This document shows positions 43,108 through 52,098 of a stretch of 64,000 nucleotides of DNA, piece after piece. The notes beneath the pieces were generated by a model that was given only the letters and a program-made list of their open reading frames with translations, was not told where the DNA came from and did no database searches. The position numbers and the translations under genes were made by a program. The stretch spans positions 248,001-312,000 of the forward strand of contig NZ_JACIBV010000003.1 of assembly GCF_014195505.1 (NCBI RefSeq). The letters are read 5' to 3'. Each line of letters opens with the position of its first letter. Positions within the stretch are counted from its first letter, which is position 1. This DNA is from Nonomuraea dietziae (GTDB taxonomy: Bacteria > Actinomycetota > Actinomycetes > Streptosporangiales > Streptosporangiaceae).

Positions 43108-43950
43108 CTATGGCCCCGTTAGGGGGTGGCCAGTTTCGGCAGACAGGCCCGAGCGGAGAGCTGTGATCGCAGTGAAGACGCGGGGGTCGTGGGAGCAGAC
43201 GATCTCCACGTTGGGGTCGGTGTTGAGCTGGGTGAGCCGGTGGTGGTTGGCGGCGATGGCACCGGGTTCGATGGCGGCCATCTGTTCGAACTGGCGGAGC
43301 TCCGGCCGGGGTTCCAACGGGCGTCCGGTGTGGTCTGTGAGGTTCGCGCTGCTGCCGTCGAACATCGCGTCGCCGGCATGAAGGAGCAGCCTGCCATCTC
43401 CGACGTCGATGGCGACGGCTGCGTGGCCTCGGGTGTGGCCGGGCATGGGAATGAGCGCGAATCGGTCGTCGAGTCCGTTGACCTGGTAGGCGCCGGTGAA
43501 GCCGCGCCACGGCTCCCCTGGGCCTTCGTAGGCCGACATGATGGGACGATGGGCCCATTGGGCTGGCCGGTAGCGTTGCTTCTCCATCTCGTCCGGGATG
43601 ATCATGGCGGCCCGCTGTTCAGCGGCGGTGGTGTGCACGACTGCGGTCGGGAAGTCGGCCAGTCCGCCGATGTGGTCGAGGTCCATATGGGTCAGCACGA
43701 TGTGTTTGACATCGTCAGCGGTGTATCCGAGCGACCGGATCTGGGTGATCGCGGTTTCGGCGGGTGAGCACGCCGGGTTCAGGAGGAGGCGGAGCGGCCC
43801 GAGCCGCCCGGTGGGGTCGGCGAGGTCGGCGGTGCCGAAGCCGGTGTCCACGAGCACCAGGCTTTGGTCGGTTTCGACGGCCAGGACGTGGGTCACGAGT
43901 TGGATGCCCTGGGCATCCATGGTGCCGCAGTTGAGGTGGTGTACGCGCAT
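43108..43950 (-). CDS. Metallo-beta-lactamase-fold hydrolase, AHL-lactonase-like
   Basis: A 280-residue MBL-fold enzyme. The metal site is THMDLDHIGG at 87-96 (His88, Asp90, Asp92, His93), with His172 in PGHTRGH, Asp194 in HAGDAMFD and His254 in CSHDPR. The first motif has Asp where AiiA-type lactonases have His (H-x-D-x-D-H), which is seen in several quorum-quenching or related lactonases. It likely opens a lactone or ester ring in the cytoplasm; no signal peptide. AGGAGA precedes the ATG. Downstream on the same strand nothing intact follows; the HAD pseudogene lies 33 bp upstream. Confidence 0.83.
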   Translation of the reverse strand: MRVHHLNCGTMDAQGIQLVTHVLAVETDQSLVLVDTGFGTADLADPTGRLGPLRLLLNPACSPAETAITQIRSLGYTADDVKHIVLTHMDLDHIGGLADFPTAVVHTTAAEQRAAMIIPDEMEKQRYRPAQWAHRPIMSAYEGPGEPWRGFTGAYQVNGLDDRFALIPMPGHTRGHAAVAIDVGDGRLLLHAGDAMFDGSSANLTDHTGRPLEPRPELRQFEQMAAIEPGAIAANHHRLTQLNTDPNVEIVCSHDPRVFTAITALRSGLSAETGHPLTGP

Positions 43951-43983
43951 GTGTCGCGAGTCTCCTGACGCTAGAGGATGTGC

Positions 43984-44669
43984 TCAGAACTGGAAGTTTC
44001 GCCGCCGATGTGTGATCCCGGTGTCTCCTGCCGAGCCGGGTGGAGTGACATCCGTGGCCTCATGCCTGAGGACACGCGGCAGCTCGCCCAGCCCGTTGAT
44101 GATCGCGTCGGGGCAGGCGGCCTGGAGGCGGGATTCCGCACGATAACCACCGGTGACGGCGATGGCCATATAGCCGGCGGTCCGGGCGCAAGCTATGTCG
44201 TACTCGGTGTCCCCGACGTAGACGAGCCTTGCGTGATTCGCGCGGTGGGCGTCCAGGTGTGCGATCTTGTCGTCGGCGTCGGTGACGACGATGTCCAGGT
44301 AGAAGGCAAGCCCGGTGCGGTCAAGGTCGCGTTGAACGGCCGAGGCGGCCGCGGCGGAGACGACGCCCACACGGGCGCCGGCACCGCGCAGGCTCCGAAG
44401 GAACTGCTCCGCCCCGGCGCGAGCGGGTGCCTCGCAGTGGCGAGAGCGCGGTTCCACTCCTCGAGCGCGATGTCGGAGTCGGCGACGCCCAGGTCGGTGA
44501 GGAAATCGAGCAGAGGCAGGCGGAACCGGTGGAGAAACTCCGTTAAGGACAGGAGGGCTATGCGCCTGCTGGAGAGGACACCATTGGTGGCGGCGTGCGC
44601 GCGGAGGGTGTCGTCCATGAGGGTGCCCTTCACGTCGAACAGCACGAGCATGTCGCTGAGGTGGGTCAT
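43984..44669 (-). pseudogene. HAD-family phosphatase, frameshifted
   Basis: From ATG 44667-44669 the frame gives MLVLFDVKGTLMDDTLRAHA and LADSDIALEEWNRALAT-like helix residues, then breaks near 44425. Another frame carries AGAEQFLRSLRGAGARVGVV (motif II), KIAHLDAHRANHARLVYVGD and TEYDIACARTAGYMAIAVTG (motif IV) to the stop. The first motif reads D-V-K-G-T, so the second catalytic Asp is Lys. Frameshift plus lost residue point to a dead gene; a sequencing error could explain only the first. Confidence 0.65.
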
Positions 44670-44864
44670 GAGGTGGAGAAGCTGCTTTCGAGGAGGGGAA
44701 GTTCGGCGGCGGTGCCAAGGAAGCGGTCGTCGAGACCAGCAGATCACCGGGGTCGCAGGAGGCCGTGACCTGCTGGCCCGCCGACGGCGCCCGCGCGTCG
44801 TCCACTCAGACGGCGAAGCCGAGATCGAGATGAACGACATCGCAGGGGCCCGGACGCCGGCTGC
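44670..44864. other. Spacer between HAD remnant and SDR
   Basis: No gene is seen in this 195-bp spacer. Confidence 0.5.
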
Positions 44865-45563
44865 TCAGCTGGCGTCCGAATACAGCCGAGAAACTCCGCC
44901 GGCCAGGTTCGACTGGACCTGCCGTGCGTCCTCGTCGGCGAGGATCTCGACGGAGCCTTCCTCCAGCGCGTCGAGCGACAGCGCGGCGACCACTGCGGGA
45001 TCGCTCTTGGGAGCATCGACCGACGCGACCATGTCGGTGTCCAGGAAGCCGACGTGCAAGGCGGCCACGCTGGTGCCCTGTGCCGCGAGTTCGAGTCGCA
45101 GAGCATTGGTCAGCGACCACTGCGCCGACTTAGCCGCGGCGTAGCCGCTGTATCCCGGATAGGTCACCCATGACAGCACGGACAACACGTTGAGGATCGT
45201 GCCGCCGCCGTTGTCGGCCAGTTGCGGGGCGAACGCACGGCTAACCGCGAGCGTGCCGAAATAGTGGGTCTCCATCTCCAGGCGAATGTCTTCCAAGGAG
45301 CCATCGGACACAGACGCACCCGTGTATGAACCCGCATTGTTGATCAGCAGCGATACTCCCGATGTCTCCTCCGCCGCGGCGGCCACCGACGCGGCGTCCG
45401 TGACATCGATCGTGATCGGGATCACGCCAGGCACATCGAGCGAAGCGACGTTCCGGACACCGCCGTACACGATGGCGCCCCGGGCCACGAGCTGCTCTGC
45501 GAAACGCCGACCCAACCCGCGGTTGGCGCCGGTAACAAAAGCCGTGCTTCCGGCTATCTTCAT
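44865..45563 (-). CDS. Short-chain dehydrogenase/reductase
   Basis: A 232-residue classical SDR. The cofactor loop TGANRGLG is at 11-18, DVTDAAS at 53-59, NNAGSYTG at 75-82, and the catalytic Ser-Tyr-Lys is at about Ser128, Tyr141 and Lys145 (YPGYSGYAAAKSA). It oxidises or reduces an alcohol/ketone with NAD(P)H in the cytoplasm; substrate unknown. AGGAGA lies 5 nt before the ATG. It reads towards the broken HAD gene, so it may be the last live gene of a former operon. Confidence 0.87.
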   Translation of the reverse strand: MKIAGSTAFVTGANRGLGRRFAEQLVARGAIVYGGVRNVASLDVPGVIPITIDVTDAASVAAAAEETSGVSLLINNAGSYTGASVSDGSLEDIRLEMETHYFGTLAVSRAFAPQLADNGGGTILNVLSVLSWVTYPGYSGYAAAKSAQWSLTNALRLELAAQGTSVAALHVGFLDTDMVASVDAPKSDPAVVAALSLDALEEGSVEILADEDARQVQSNLAGGVSRLYSDAS

Positions 45564-46044
45564 TGATTCTCCTAGGCTTGATGGTGGCTCCGGCCTGGCA
45601 ATTCGACAGACCTCGATAAGCCGACCGTGTCGTCTCCCTCGGAACTGCCGGGGTGCCCTGCAGCGGCCCTTGCCGAACCGACACAGAAGTGGTCGCTCCC
45701 TGTCGATCGTCGTAGTTCCGCCCCCTCTACAGACTCGGCGGCTCGACGAAAGGAATCGGATGAGCGGTGATGTCCAAAGAGTTTCGGCCCAGGTCCCTTG
45801 GTGATCTTGTCGGGTGATACAGGCGGTTCGGGGCGGGTGACGGATCCGGTGGGCGGTCGGCGCGCTGACATCGGCCGTGGCGCTGCTGGACCCGAGGCGG
45901 ATGGCATGGGCGGCAAGGATCTATGTCATCCAGGCGCAGATGGCGGATCTCGCGGCTGGAGGCGCCGTGCAGCAGGGCGAGAACGAGCGGAGCCGACCTG
46001 AGCACCACCGAAGAGGACGTGCCGGCACGTGCTCCGCTCCCGCG
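45564..46044 (-). other. Mostly empty; tyrosine-recombinase-like scrap
   Basis: On the minus strand 46008-45915 reads LRSAPLVLALLHGASSREIR and HLRLDDID, the helix around the first catalytic Arg of phage-type integrases. It degenerates downstream; the Arg is present but no R-x-x-R or Tyr is seen. The rest of the spacer has no gene. Confidence 0.4.
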
Positions 46045-46734
46045 CTAACGCACCTCTACGCGGTACTCCTCCAAGCGGTCGGCCACTTCCTTGGTGTGAC
46101 CAAGCATCGGGCAGTGGTCGCCGGGCATCACGTCCGGCTCGATGCCCAGCCGGTCGCGGGCGACGCGGCGCATGAACTCCAGCGGGAAGAAGCGGTCGTC
46201 GCGCGCCAGCAGGACCTTGGTGGGCACGTTCGGCCACGCCTCCAGCGGCCACGGTGGCCCGAACGGGGTGCCCGACTGGTCGCGCTGCCTGGTGAGGAAC
46301 TCCGTCGCGATCTCGTGTGGCGTGTCGTGCAGCACGAGGACCATCGGGTCGTCGGCCGCTTCGGGGCTCAGGCCGTTCCGCTCGTCTGCTTCGCTCCTCG
46401 CCTCGGGATAACCGGTGTTGCCCCACCAGTCTCCCGGAGCCTCGCCCGGCAACGGGATCTGGGCCTGGAGCATGACGAGCAGGTCTGCCGAGAGTCGTTC
46501 GCACACGAGCGGCGCAGTGAAGCCGCCGAACGAGTGCGCGACCACGACGACGTCATTCCGGTCGCCCACGGCGTCGACGACGATGTCCGCGTACTCCGCC
46601 AGCCCGGCGGAGTCGTCGTCAGACGGCAGGTCGACCGCCACCACGTCGTGTCCCCGCGCGCGAAGTTCGGCTTCCAACAGGTGCCAGCACCAGGAATCGA
46701 CAGCGGCGGCGTGGATCAGGACGTAGGTGGCCAT
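46045..46734 (-). CDS. Alpha/beta hydrolase
   Basis: A 229-residue alpha/beta hydrolase of the short, esterase-like group: MATYVLIHAAAVDSWCWHLL with the oxyanion strand, VVAHSFGGFTAP with the nucleophile Ser, KVLLARDDRFFPLEFMRRVA with the acid Asp, and PGDHCPMLGHTKEV with the catalytic His. ATG 46732-46734 is supported by the fold start; GGAGG lies about 12 nt upstream. It is the last gene of a same-strand run (ECF sigma, cupin, MFS, DUF899), 44 bp after DUF899. Confidence 0.85.
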   Translation of the reverse strand: MATYVLIHAAAVDSWCWHLLEAELRARGHDVVAVDLPSDDDSAGLAEYADIVVDAVGDRNDVVVVAHSFGGFTAPLVCERLSADLLVMLQAQIPLPGEAPGDWWGNTGYPEARSEADERNGLSPEAADDPMVLVLHDTPHEIATEFLTRQRDQSGTPFGPPWPLEAWPNVPTKVLLARDDRFFPLEFMRRVARDRLGIEPDVMPGDHCPMLGHTKEVADRLEEYRVEVR

Positions 46735-46778
46735 GGTTGGAGGACCTCCGGGGTGGTGGGCGGGACGGACGGGTCGGG

Positions 46779-47426
46779 TCACGCGTGGTGCTTGTCGTGG
46801 TGGCGCCACCACTGCTGCGGGTAGTCCAATTCGGCCTCCTGCCTGCCCAGCGGCGTGAGGTCGAGGTAGTTGTACGTGTTGATGAGGATGTCGCCCCCGC
46901 GGGAGAACGACGAGTAGGTGTGGAAGACCCGCGAGCCGTCGCGCAGGAACACGCTCAGGCCGGACGACTCGCCACCGTCGGCGTTGGTGACGCTGAAGTC
47001 CTGGTTGAACCGGGTACGGAACGACGAGTACCACGGCGTCGTCCAGCCCATCCGCTGCCGGAACGGCTCGATCTTCGCCAGCGGCGCGCGGGACACGAGC
47101 ACCAGTGACGTGTCGCGGCCGTGCAGGTGCGCCGGGTGGCCCAGGTTGTCCACCTGGAGTGAGCAGCCGACACAGCCCTCGTCCCAGTCTGGGTGGAACA
47201 TGAAGTGGCGCACGATCAGCTGCCTGCGGCCCTCGAACAGGCCGAGCAGGCTCACCGGGCCGTGCCGTCCGTCGAACTCGTACTCCTCCACGATTTCGAC
47301 CATCGGCAGGTCGCGCCGCTGGGCGCTCACCTTGTCCCTCATACGGGTCAGCTCCTTCTCCTTGGCCAGCAGCTTCTCGCGGGCCACAAGCCATTCGTCC
47401 TGTGAGACGACATCGGGAGGGGTCAT
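46779..47426 (-). CDS. DUF899 family thioredoxin-fold protein
   Basis: A 215-residue paralogue of the protein at 6185. Shared marks are SQDEWLVAREKLLAKEKELT, GLFEGRRQLIVRHFMFHPDW, a CVGC pair at 85-88, GRDTSLVLVSRAPLAKIEPF, SVFLRDGSRVFHTYSSFSRG and LDLTPLGRQE. ATG 47424-47426 has GGAGAG 7 nt upstream. It lies downstream of an MFS gene, as the other copy lies just upstream of one. The redox role is inferred from the CxxC pair. Confidence 0.86.
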   Translation of the reverse strand: MTPPDVVSQDEWLVAREKLLAKEKELTRMRDKVSAQRRDLPMVEIVEEYEFDGRHGPVSLLGLFEGRRQLIVRHFMFHPDWDEGCVGCSLQVDNLGHPAHLHGRDTSLVLVSRAPLAKIEPFRQRMGWTTPWYSSFRTRFNQDFSVTNADGGESSGLSVFLRDGSRVFHTYSSFSRGGDILINTYNYLDLTPLGRQEAELDYPQQWWRHHDKHHA

Positions 47427-47526
47427 CAGCGTTCTCTCCTGGACTCTCGTTGTCGATCTGGAACTGGTCGCACCGGGGCGCACGGGAGACGTCGCTCCCC
47501 TGCTCCGGCACGGTGCGGCCGGGTCG

Positions 47527-49140
47527 TCACGTCGCGCGGATGGCCCCTTCGGGTGCCCCGGTGTCCTGGGAACCGTCGGCATCCTCGTCAACGGACTCCT
47601 CGGCGGCGACCTCGACCGCGCCGGTCGGCGGAACGTGCCGCAGCGTGGTGACCGCGAGGAGCGCGAGACCGGTGAGGAGGACCGCGCTGACGATGGCGAC
47701 GACGTTCAGCCCGGTGGTGAACGCGTCGCGGGCTTGCGTCAGCAGCACGTCGGCCTGGTCGGCGGGAAGCTGCCGGGCGGCCTCCGCCACGCCGACGACG
47801 CCCCGCTGAGCGGCCTCGGACACCTCGGCAGGAGTGGCCGCGCTGGCCGTGTTGGCGAATTGGGCGCCGTAGACGGCGGTGGCGATACTGCCCATGACCG
47901 CGGCTCCGAGTGCCATGCCCAGCTCACCGCTGGTCTCCGACATCGACGCGGCCGATCCCGCCTTCTCCGGCGGCGCCGAGCCTAGGATGAGGTTGGTGGT
48001 CAACGCCGCCTGCGGCCCGGAGCCCGCGCTGGCGATGGACACGCCGATCACGACGATCACCAGACCGCCCACGGCGCCCACCTGCGTGAGCATGAGGTAG
48101 CCGAGGGCGGCGACGATGAGTCCCACCGCGATGACGTTGGCCGGTCGGAACCGCCGCGCGAACGCCGGCGCCGTCATGGCGGCGATGACCATCGCGAAGC
48201 CGGAGGGCACCATCAGGAGACCCGCCTGCAACGGCGAGAGCCCCGCCACCGTCTGAAGGTACAGGTTGACTACAAGGATGGTGCCGCCGCCGATCGCGGC
48301 ACCGAACAGCATGATGACCAGTGCGCCGGTGAAGGACTTGTTGGCGAACAGGCGCAGGTCCATCAGCGGTTCGGCCAGGCTCCGCTGCCGGATCACGAAC
48401 ACGACGCCGAGCGCCAGGCCGACGACGATGGCGCCCACCGGCACCGCGCCCCAGCCGTCCTTGGCGAGCTCCTTGATGCCGTACACAACCGGCAGGATGA
48501 CGCCCAGGGACAGCGCCACGCTGAGCGGGTCGAGCTTGCCCGCCTCCGGGGTCTTGAACTCGGGCAGGAACATCGGGCCCAGCACGAGCAGCAGCCCCAT
48601 CACCGGCACCGCCAGCAGGAACACCGAACCCCACCAGAAGAACTCCAGCATGGCGCCGCCGACGACCGGGCCGAGTGCCATGCCGCCCATGAAGCAGCTG
48701 ACCCAGATGCCGATGGCGGTCCCCATCTGCCTGGGGTCGCGGAACATGTTGCTGATCAGCGCCAGCGTCGACGGGCTCAGAGTCGCGCCGGCGATGCCCA
48801 TCAGCGCCCGGGACGCGATCAGCATCTCCGTGCTGGTCGAGACAGCGGCCATCACCGACGCGAGGCAGAAGGCGACGGCCCCGGCCATCAGCACCTTGCG
48901 GCGGCCGATGCGGTCACCGAGCGTGCCCATGGTGATGAGGAATCCGGCGATCATGAAGCCGTAGATGTCGATGATCCACAGCTGCTCGACGCTGCTGGCG
49001 CTCAGGCCGGCGCTCAGCTGTGGCAGCGCCAGGTTCAGCACGCTCAGGTCGACGGACAGGAGGAGAGTGGGCAGGGCCAGCACCGCCAGCCCGATCCACT
49101 CCCTCCTGCCGGCGCGCGGTGGTGCCTCGGCAGAAGTCAC
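47527..49140 (-). CDS. MFS drug exporter (DHA2-type, EmrB/QacA group)
   Basis: A 537-residue membrane protein with 14 predicted helices. LLSVDLSVLNLALPQLSAGL is the first helix, GTLGDRIGRRKVLMAGAVAF is motif A, and GIWVSCFMGGMALGPVVGG is the motif C area. The C-terminal tail is acidic (EESVDEDADG). GTG 49138-49140 has GAGAGG upstream; the longer upstream frame overlaps the cupin gene and is not family-like. It likely exports a toxic compound under control of the ECF sigma factor two genes upstream. Confidence 0.87.
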   Translation of the reverse strand: MTSAEAPPRAGRREWIGLAVLALPTLLLSVDLSVLNLALPQLSAGLSASSVEQLWIIDIYGFMIAGFLITMGTLGDRIGRRKVLMAGAVAFCLASVMAAVSTSTEMLIASRALMGIAGATLSPSTLALISNMFRDPRQMGTAIGIWVSCFMGGMALGPVVGGAMLEFFWWGSVFLLAVPVMGLLLVLGPMFLPEFKTPEAGKLDPLSVALSLGVILPVVYGIKELAKDGWGAVPVGAIVVGLALGVVFVIRQRSLAEPLMDLRLFANKSFTGALVIMLFGAAIGGGTILVVNLYLQTVAGLSPLQAGLLMVPSGFAMVIAAMTAPAFARRFRPANVIAVGLIVAALGYLMLTQVGAVGGLVIVVIGVSIASAGSGPQAALTTNLILGSAPPEKAGSAASMSETSGELGMALGAAVMGSIATAVYGAQFANTASAATPAEVSEAAQRGVVGVAEAARQLPADQADVLLTQARDAFTTGLNVVAIVSAVLLTGLALLAVTTLRHVPPTGAVEVAAEESVDEDADGSQDTGAPEGAIRAT

Positions 49141-49234
49141 GGTCTCAATCCTCTCGTCGTCGGGGCGACCCACGCCCGGGGCCGCACCCGTTGTGACGGG
49201 AGGTCGGCGGAAAACTGATCGGTCGCCGTGGGGC

Positions 49235-49537
49235 TCAGGCCCTATCGGCGTCCCGCCGGGACACCGCGACCAGCACGACCGGCTCGTCCCGCGTGTTGCG
49301 CATGGCGCGCACCGGCAGGCCGTCCAACCACATAACGTCACCGGTCTCGCAGACCCGGCCGCCGCCGGCGGAGTACACCAGTTCGATCACGCCGTGCTCG
49401 ACGAGCACGATGGCGTCACGCCACTCGGCACCGTCGTAGGCGTGCACCCCGCCGGGAGCCACCACGACCACGTGGAGCTCGAATGCGGCCGGCAGCCTCC
49501 GCCCCAGGAAGGAGATCGGTTCCCCCTCGTCGCCCAT
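49235..49537 (-). CDS. Cupin-like small protein
   Basis: A 100-residue single cupin barrel: FELHVVVVAPGGVHAYDGAE, WRDAIVLVEHGVIELVYSAG, GRVCETGDVMWLDGLPVRAM. One His (HAYDG) and Glu (EHG) could be metal ligands, but the full cupin set is not seen. Its ATG overlaps the sigma-factor stop by 1 nt (TGATG), so it is coupled to that gene and may act as its sensor or anti-sigma-like partner (inference). Confidence 0.75.
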   Translation of the reverse strand: MGDEGEPISFLGRRLPAAFELHVVVVAPGGVHAYDGAEWRDAIVLVEHGVIELVYSAGGGRVCETGDVMWLDGLPVRAMRNTRDEPVVLVAVSRRDADRA

Positions 49538-50580
49538 CAGAGCGTCGGGGGCAGACCGAACGCCGGGAACAACCGTGGAGCGAAAGACGTGACCTCCACC
49601 ACCACTCCCCCCTCGATGCGGAGTACGTCCAGACCCAGCGGCACGTAGTCCCCGCCGTCGCCCGCGCGGACGTAGGCCGCGACCGCAGGCTGCCTGTTGG
49701 CCGAGGTGACCAGGTGCTTCAGGTTGCCCAGGGCGTTGGGTCCGACGAGGCTCGGCGCCCAGCTCGCGATGATCGCGTCCCGACCCTCGTACCAGGCGGG
49801 CTCCGGTGGCATCGTGAACCGCGCGTCCTCGCGCAGGAGTGCGGCGAGCCCGTTCAGGTCGGCGCGCTCGGTGGCGTCCATGTAGCGGTGCAGCACCGCG
49901 CGTTCCTCCTCGCTCGGGTCGCTGGTCGGCGCCCAGTCCAGCCTGCGCTCCGGCAGGTGCTGCTTCAGCGTCGCCCTCGCCCGCTGGAGCGCGCTGTTGA
50001 CCGAGGCCACACTGCTCTCAAGCAGCGCGGCGGTCTCGCTCGCGGGCCAGCCGAGCACGTCGCGCAGGATCAGCACGGCCCGCTGGCGAGGTGGCAGGTG
50101 CTGGATCGCAGCGAGATAGGCCAGCTCGATAGTCTCCCTCGCGACCACCTCGGAGTCCGGCTCCGCATCGACCGGGGCCGCCAGATCCAGCAGCCGGTCC
50201 GGGTACGGCTGCAACCAGGGGATCTCCGCCTGGGGCAGCGCCGAGCCGATCGGCCGCGCCACGTGCGCCGGATCGGGGTTGCGGGGATGCCGCAGGTGGC
50301 TGTCGAGGAAGTCCAGACACGCGTTCGTCGCGATGCGGTACAGCCACGCCCGGAACGTGGAGCGCCCTTGGAAGCTCTCGCGCTTGCGCCATGCGCGCAG
50401 GAACGTCTCCTGCACGAGGTCCTCAGAGTCCTCGAACGAGCCGAGCATTCGGTAGCAGTGCACCTGCAGCTCGTGACGATGCGCCTCGACGGCTCGGGTG
50501 AACGCCGCCTCGTCCCCCGCTTCCACGGCGACGAACGCGTCGCCCACCGCCCGGCCCGGCTTGGTTCCGCCCGTGTGCAC
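49537..50580 (-). CDS. ECF sigma factor with C-terminal SnoaL-like domain
   Basis: A 347-residue protein. Region 2 is at 17-90 (VHCYRMLGSFEDSEDLVQET, FLRAWRKRESFQGRSTFRAW, LYRIATNACLDFL), region 4 at about 165-215 (LPPRQRAVLILRDVLGWPAS, ETAALLESSVASVNSALQRA). The last 120 residues are SnoaL-like (VLHRYMDATERADLNGLAAL, YEGRDAIIASWAP). This fusion is known in ECF groups without a separate anti-sigma factor, where the SnoaL-like domain tunes activity. GTG 50578-50580 starts the family pattern, with GGAGGG upstream. It heads the operon cupin-MFS-DUF899-hydrolase. Confidence 0.9.
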   Translation of the reverse strand: MHTGGTKPGRAVGDAFVAVEAGDEAAFTRAVEAHRHELQVHCYRMLGSFEDSEDLVQETFLRAWRKRESFQGRSTFRAWLYRIATNACLDFLDSHLRHPRNPDPAHVARPIGSALPQAEIPWLQPYPDRLLDLAAPVDAEPDSEVVARETIELAYLAAIQHLPPRQRAVLILRDVLGWPASETAALLESSVASVNSALQRARATLKQHLPERRLDWAPTSDPSEEERAVLHRYMDATERADLNGLAALLREDARFTMPPEPAWYEGRDAIIASWAPSLVGPNALGNLKHLVTSANRQPAVAAYVRAGDGGDYVPLGLDVLRIEGGVVVEVTSFAPRLFPAFGLPPTL

Positions 50581-50859
50581 GATGGGTCCACCGCCCTCCT
50601 GCTGACCTGCTGACAGTCCTCAAACAGTAAGACGGTCACGGGGGCGACAACTCATCGTTCACCCGTCCGGCGGGGATCATCACCGCAATCGTGAAGGTGC
50701 GGCGCCCTTCGGCCGGCAACCACGATGCAACAGAACCGGACGGAGCAGCGCACGGGCGCGACGACTTTCGCCGGGCGCCTGGCGGGGAGCGAGCCGATGA
50801 GCACGGTCGACCTGTCGAGCAGCGCGTTCAGGGCAGCCCCCTACCGCTACGCGGTCGCG

Positions 50860-50975
50860 CAGTTCACGTGCGGCGCCAGCCTCGGCCAGCTCAGCCCGAT
50901 CGACTACGAAAAGACGACAGGTAGCCTGAAGTCTGCCGCCTGAAACCGGTGTCCACGTTGTGGGGGAAGCCCCAA
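50860..50975 (+). pseudogene. IS3-family transposase end with right terminal repeat
   Basis: The frame ends LGQLSPIDYEKTTGSLKSAA, the typical close of IS3 OrfB. Just after the TGA at 50941-50943 comes TGTCCACGTTGTGGGGGAAG, which looks like an IS3 right end. The upstream core is absent. Confidence 0.55.
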
Positions 50976-51171
50976 GGCCAAGTAGTTTAAAGGGCCCCAC
51001 GATCCACCGGAGCTCACGCTCTACGTTGCCCCCTGGCTGTAGCCATAGGAGTCCCGGTACTACTTTGCGGCTCGCCGGGGCTTCAGGAGTTCCAGACCAA
51101 CCCGACGCGAACCGTCGCCATCCCACGCAAGATCACTCTCATCGATAACGGCTGTTCCCCGGTTCCTCAAC

Positions 51172-51430
51172 CCCGGAGTGCGCGACAGTCCCCGGCACAA
51201 ACCCCGGCGCTTGTACGTCGCCCGCGGCTACGACACCACCGTCGTCACCTGCACAAGCGAGGGATCACGCCGGTCATCGCCCTCCACGGCATGCCGCACG
51301 GCTCCTGGGCATCCAGTGGGTGGTCGAGCGGACCTTCGCCTGGCTCCACCAGTTCAAACGGCTACGTGTCCGTTACGAACCGTGCCTCATTCGGAGCAGG
51401 AACGACGGCTGTTCGGCTCGGGAGTTCGCC
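51172..51430 (+). pseudogene. IS5-family transposase, C-terminal remnant
   Basis: Three frames line up as RHKPRRLYVARGYD (Asp area), HKRGITPVIALHGM and LGIQWVVERTFAWLHQFKRL with RVRYE (Glu area). This is the end of the IS5/IS427-type core with at least two frameshifts. Confidence 0.65.
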
Positions 51431-51439
51431 AATGGCTCC

Positions 51440-51715
51440 CCCACAGGTCATGAAGTTTGGGCGGTACCGGCGGTGGGCATGCCTGCTCGTTGTAGACGCC
51501 TCGGTACTGCCACTTGTCCAGGCCGGACCTGGTCCAATAGCGGGGTCGTGGTGATGGTGATCACGTAGTATTGATCGCTCGCCGGGGCATCGCCGTAGAT
51601 CATTCCGTAGTAGATGAGTCCTCCACCGAAGTCACCGGCTTCTGCTGAAGAGTTCGCGGCGCGGACATCAGTGATCAGCTTCTGGCGGATGTGCCGGGTA
51701 AAACTGAGAGACGTT
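51440..51715 (-). pseudogene. Unassigned protein remnant
   Basis: The minus strand has a coding-like stretch, RQKLITDVRAANSSAEAGDF then GGGLIYYGMIYGDAPASDQY and YVITITTTPLL, followed in a shifted frame by DKWQYRGVYNEQACP. No start is seen. The family was not recognised; the frame change shows decay. Confidence 0.35.
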
Positions 51716-51929
51716 GCCGTACCGGCGGGCTTCCGCTCCGGCAGTTCTTCCTCTTCCAGGTTGTGTGGGTGCCGGCTCGCTCTCGGCGTTCAGCTATGAG
51801 GCCGTCCCCTGAAGAGATGTGGCCTTCGCCTGCGGGGACTCACACACCCGCCCGGAACTCCGGATCGAAACGCCGCCGCGTGACTGTTGCCACGATCAAA
51901 CCTCTCGCAGCTATGCCCTGGCATCAATC

Positions 51930-52098
51930 ATCTAGGCAACAACGCTGGGTCGTCGAGCAGACATTCGCCCTGCTGCACCACTTCGAACGACTGTGAGCGG
52001 TCTGCGCCGACATCCACGACGCCTTCCTCCAGCTGGCCTGCGCACTCACCTGCCAGGCGACGCATCACCTTATTGCGTTAGAAGCTCCTAGGCCGTAA
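51930..52098 (+). pseudogene. IS5-family transposase, C-terminal scrap
   Basis: QRWVVEQTFALLHHFERL, a stop, then CADIHDAFLQLACALTCQAT match the final Glu block and tail of IS5-type transposases. A second, separate copy of the same family end as 51172-51430. Confidence 0.6.

Noticed and set aside
45877..46824. 315-codon plus-strand frame opposite the alpha/beta hydrolase
   Set aside because: Antisense shadow; the hydrolase on the minus strand has all catalytic motifs.
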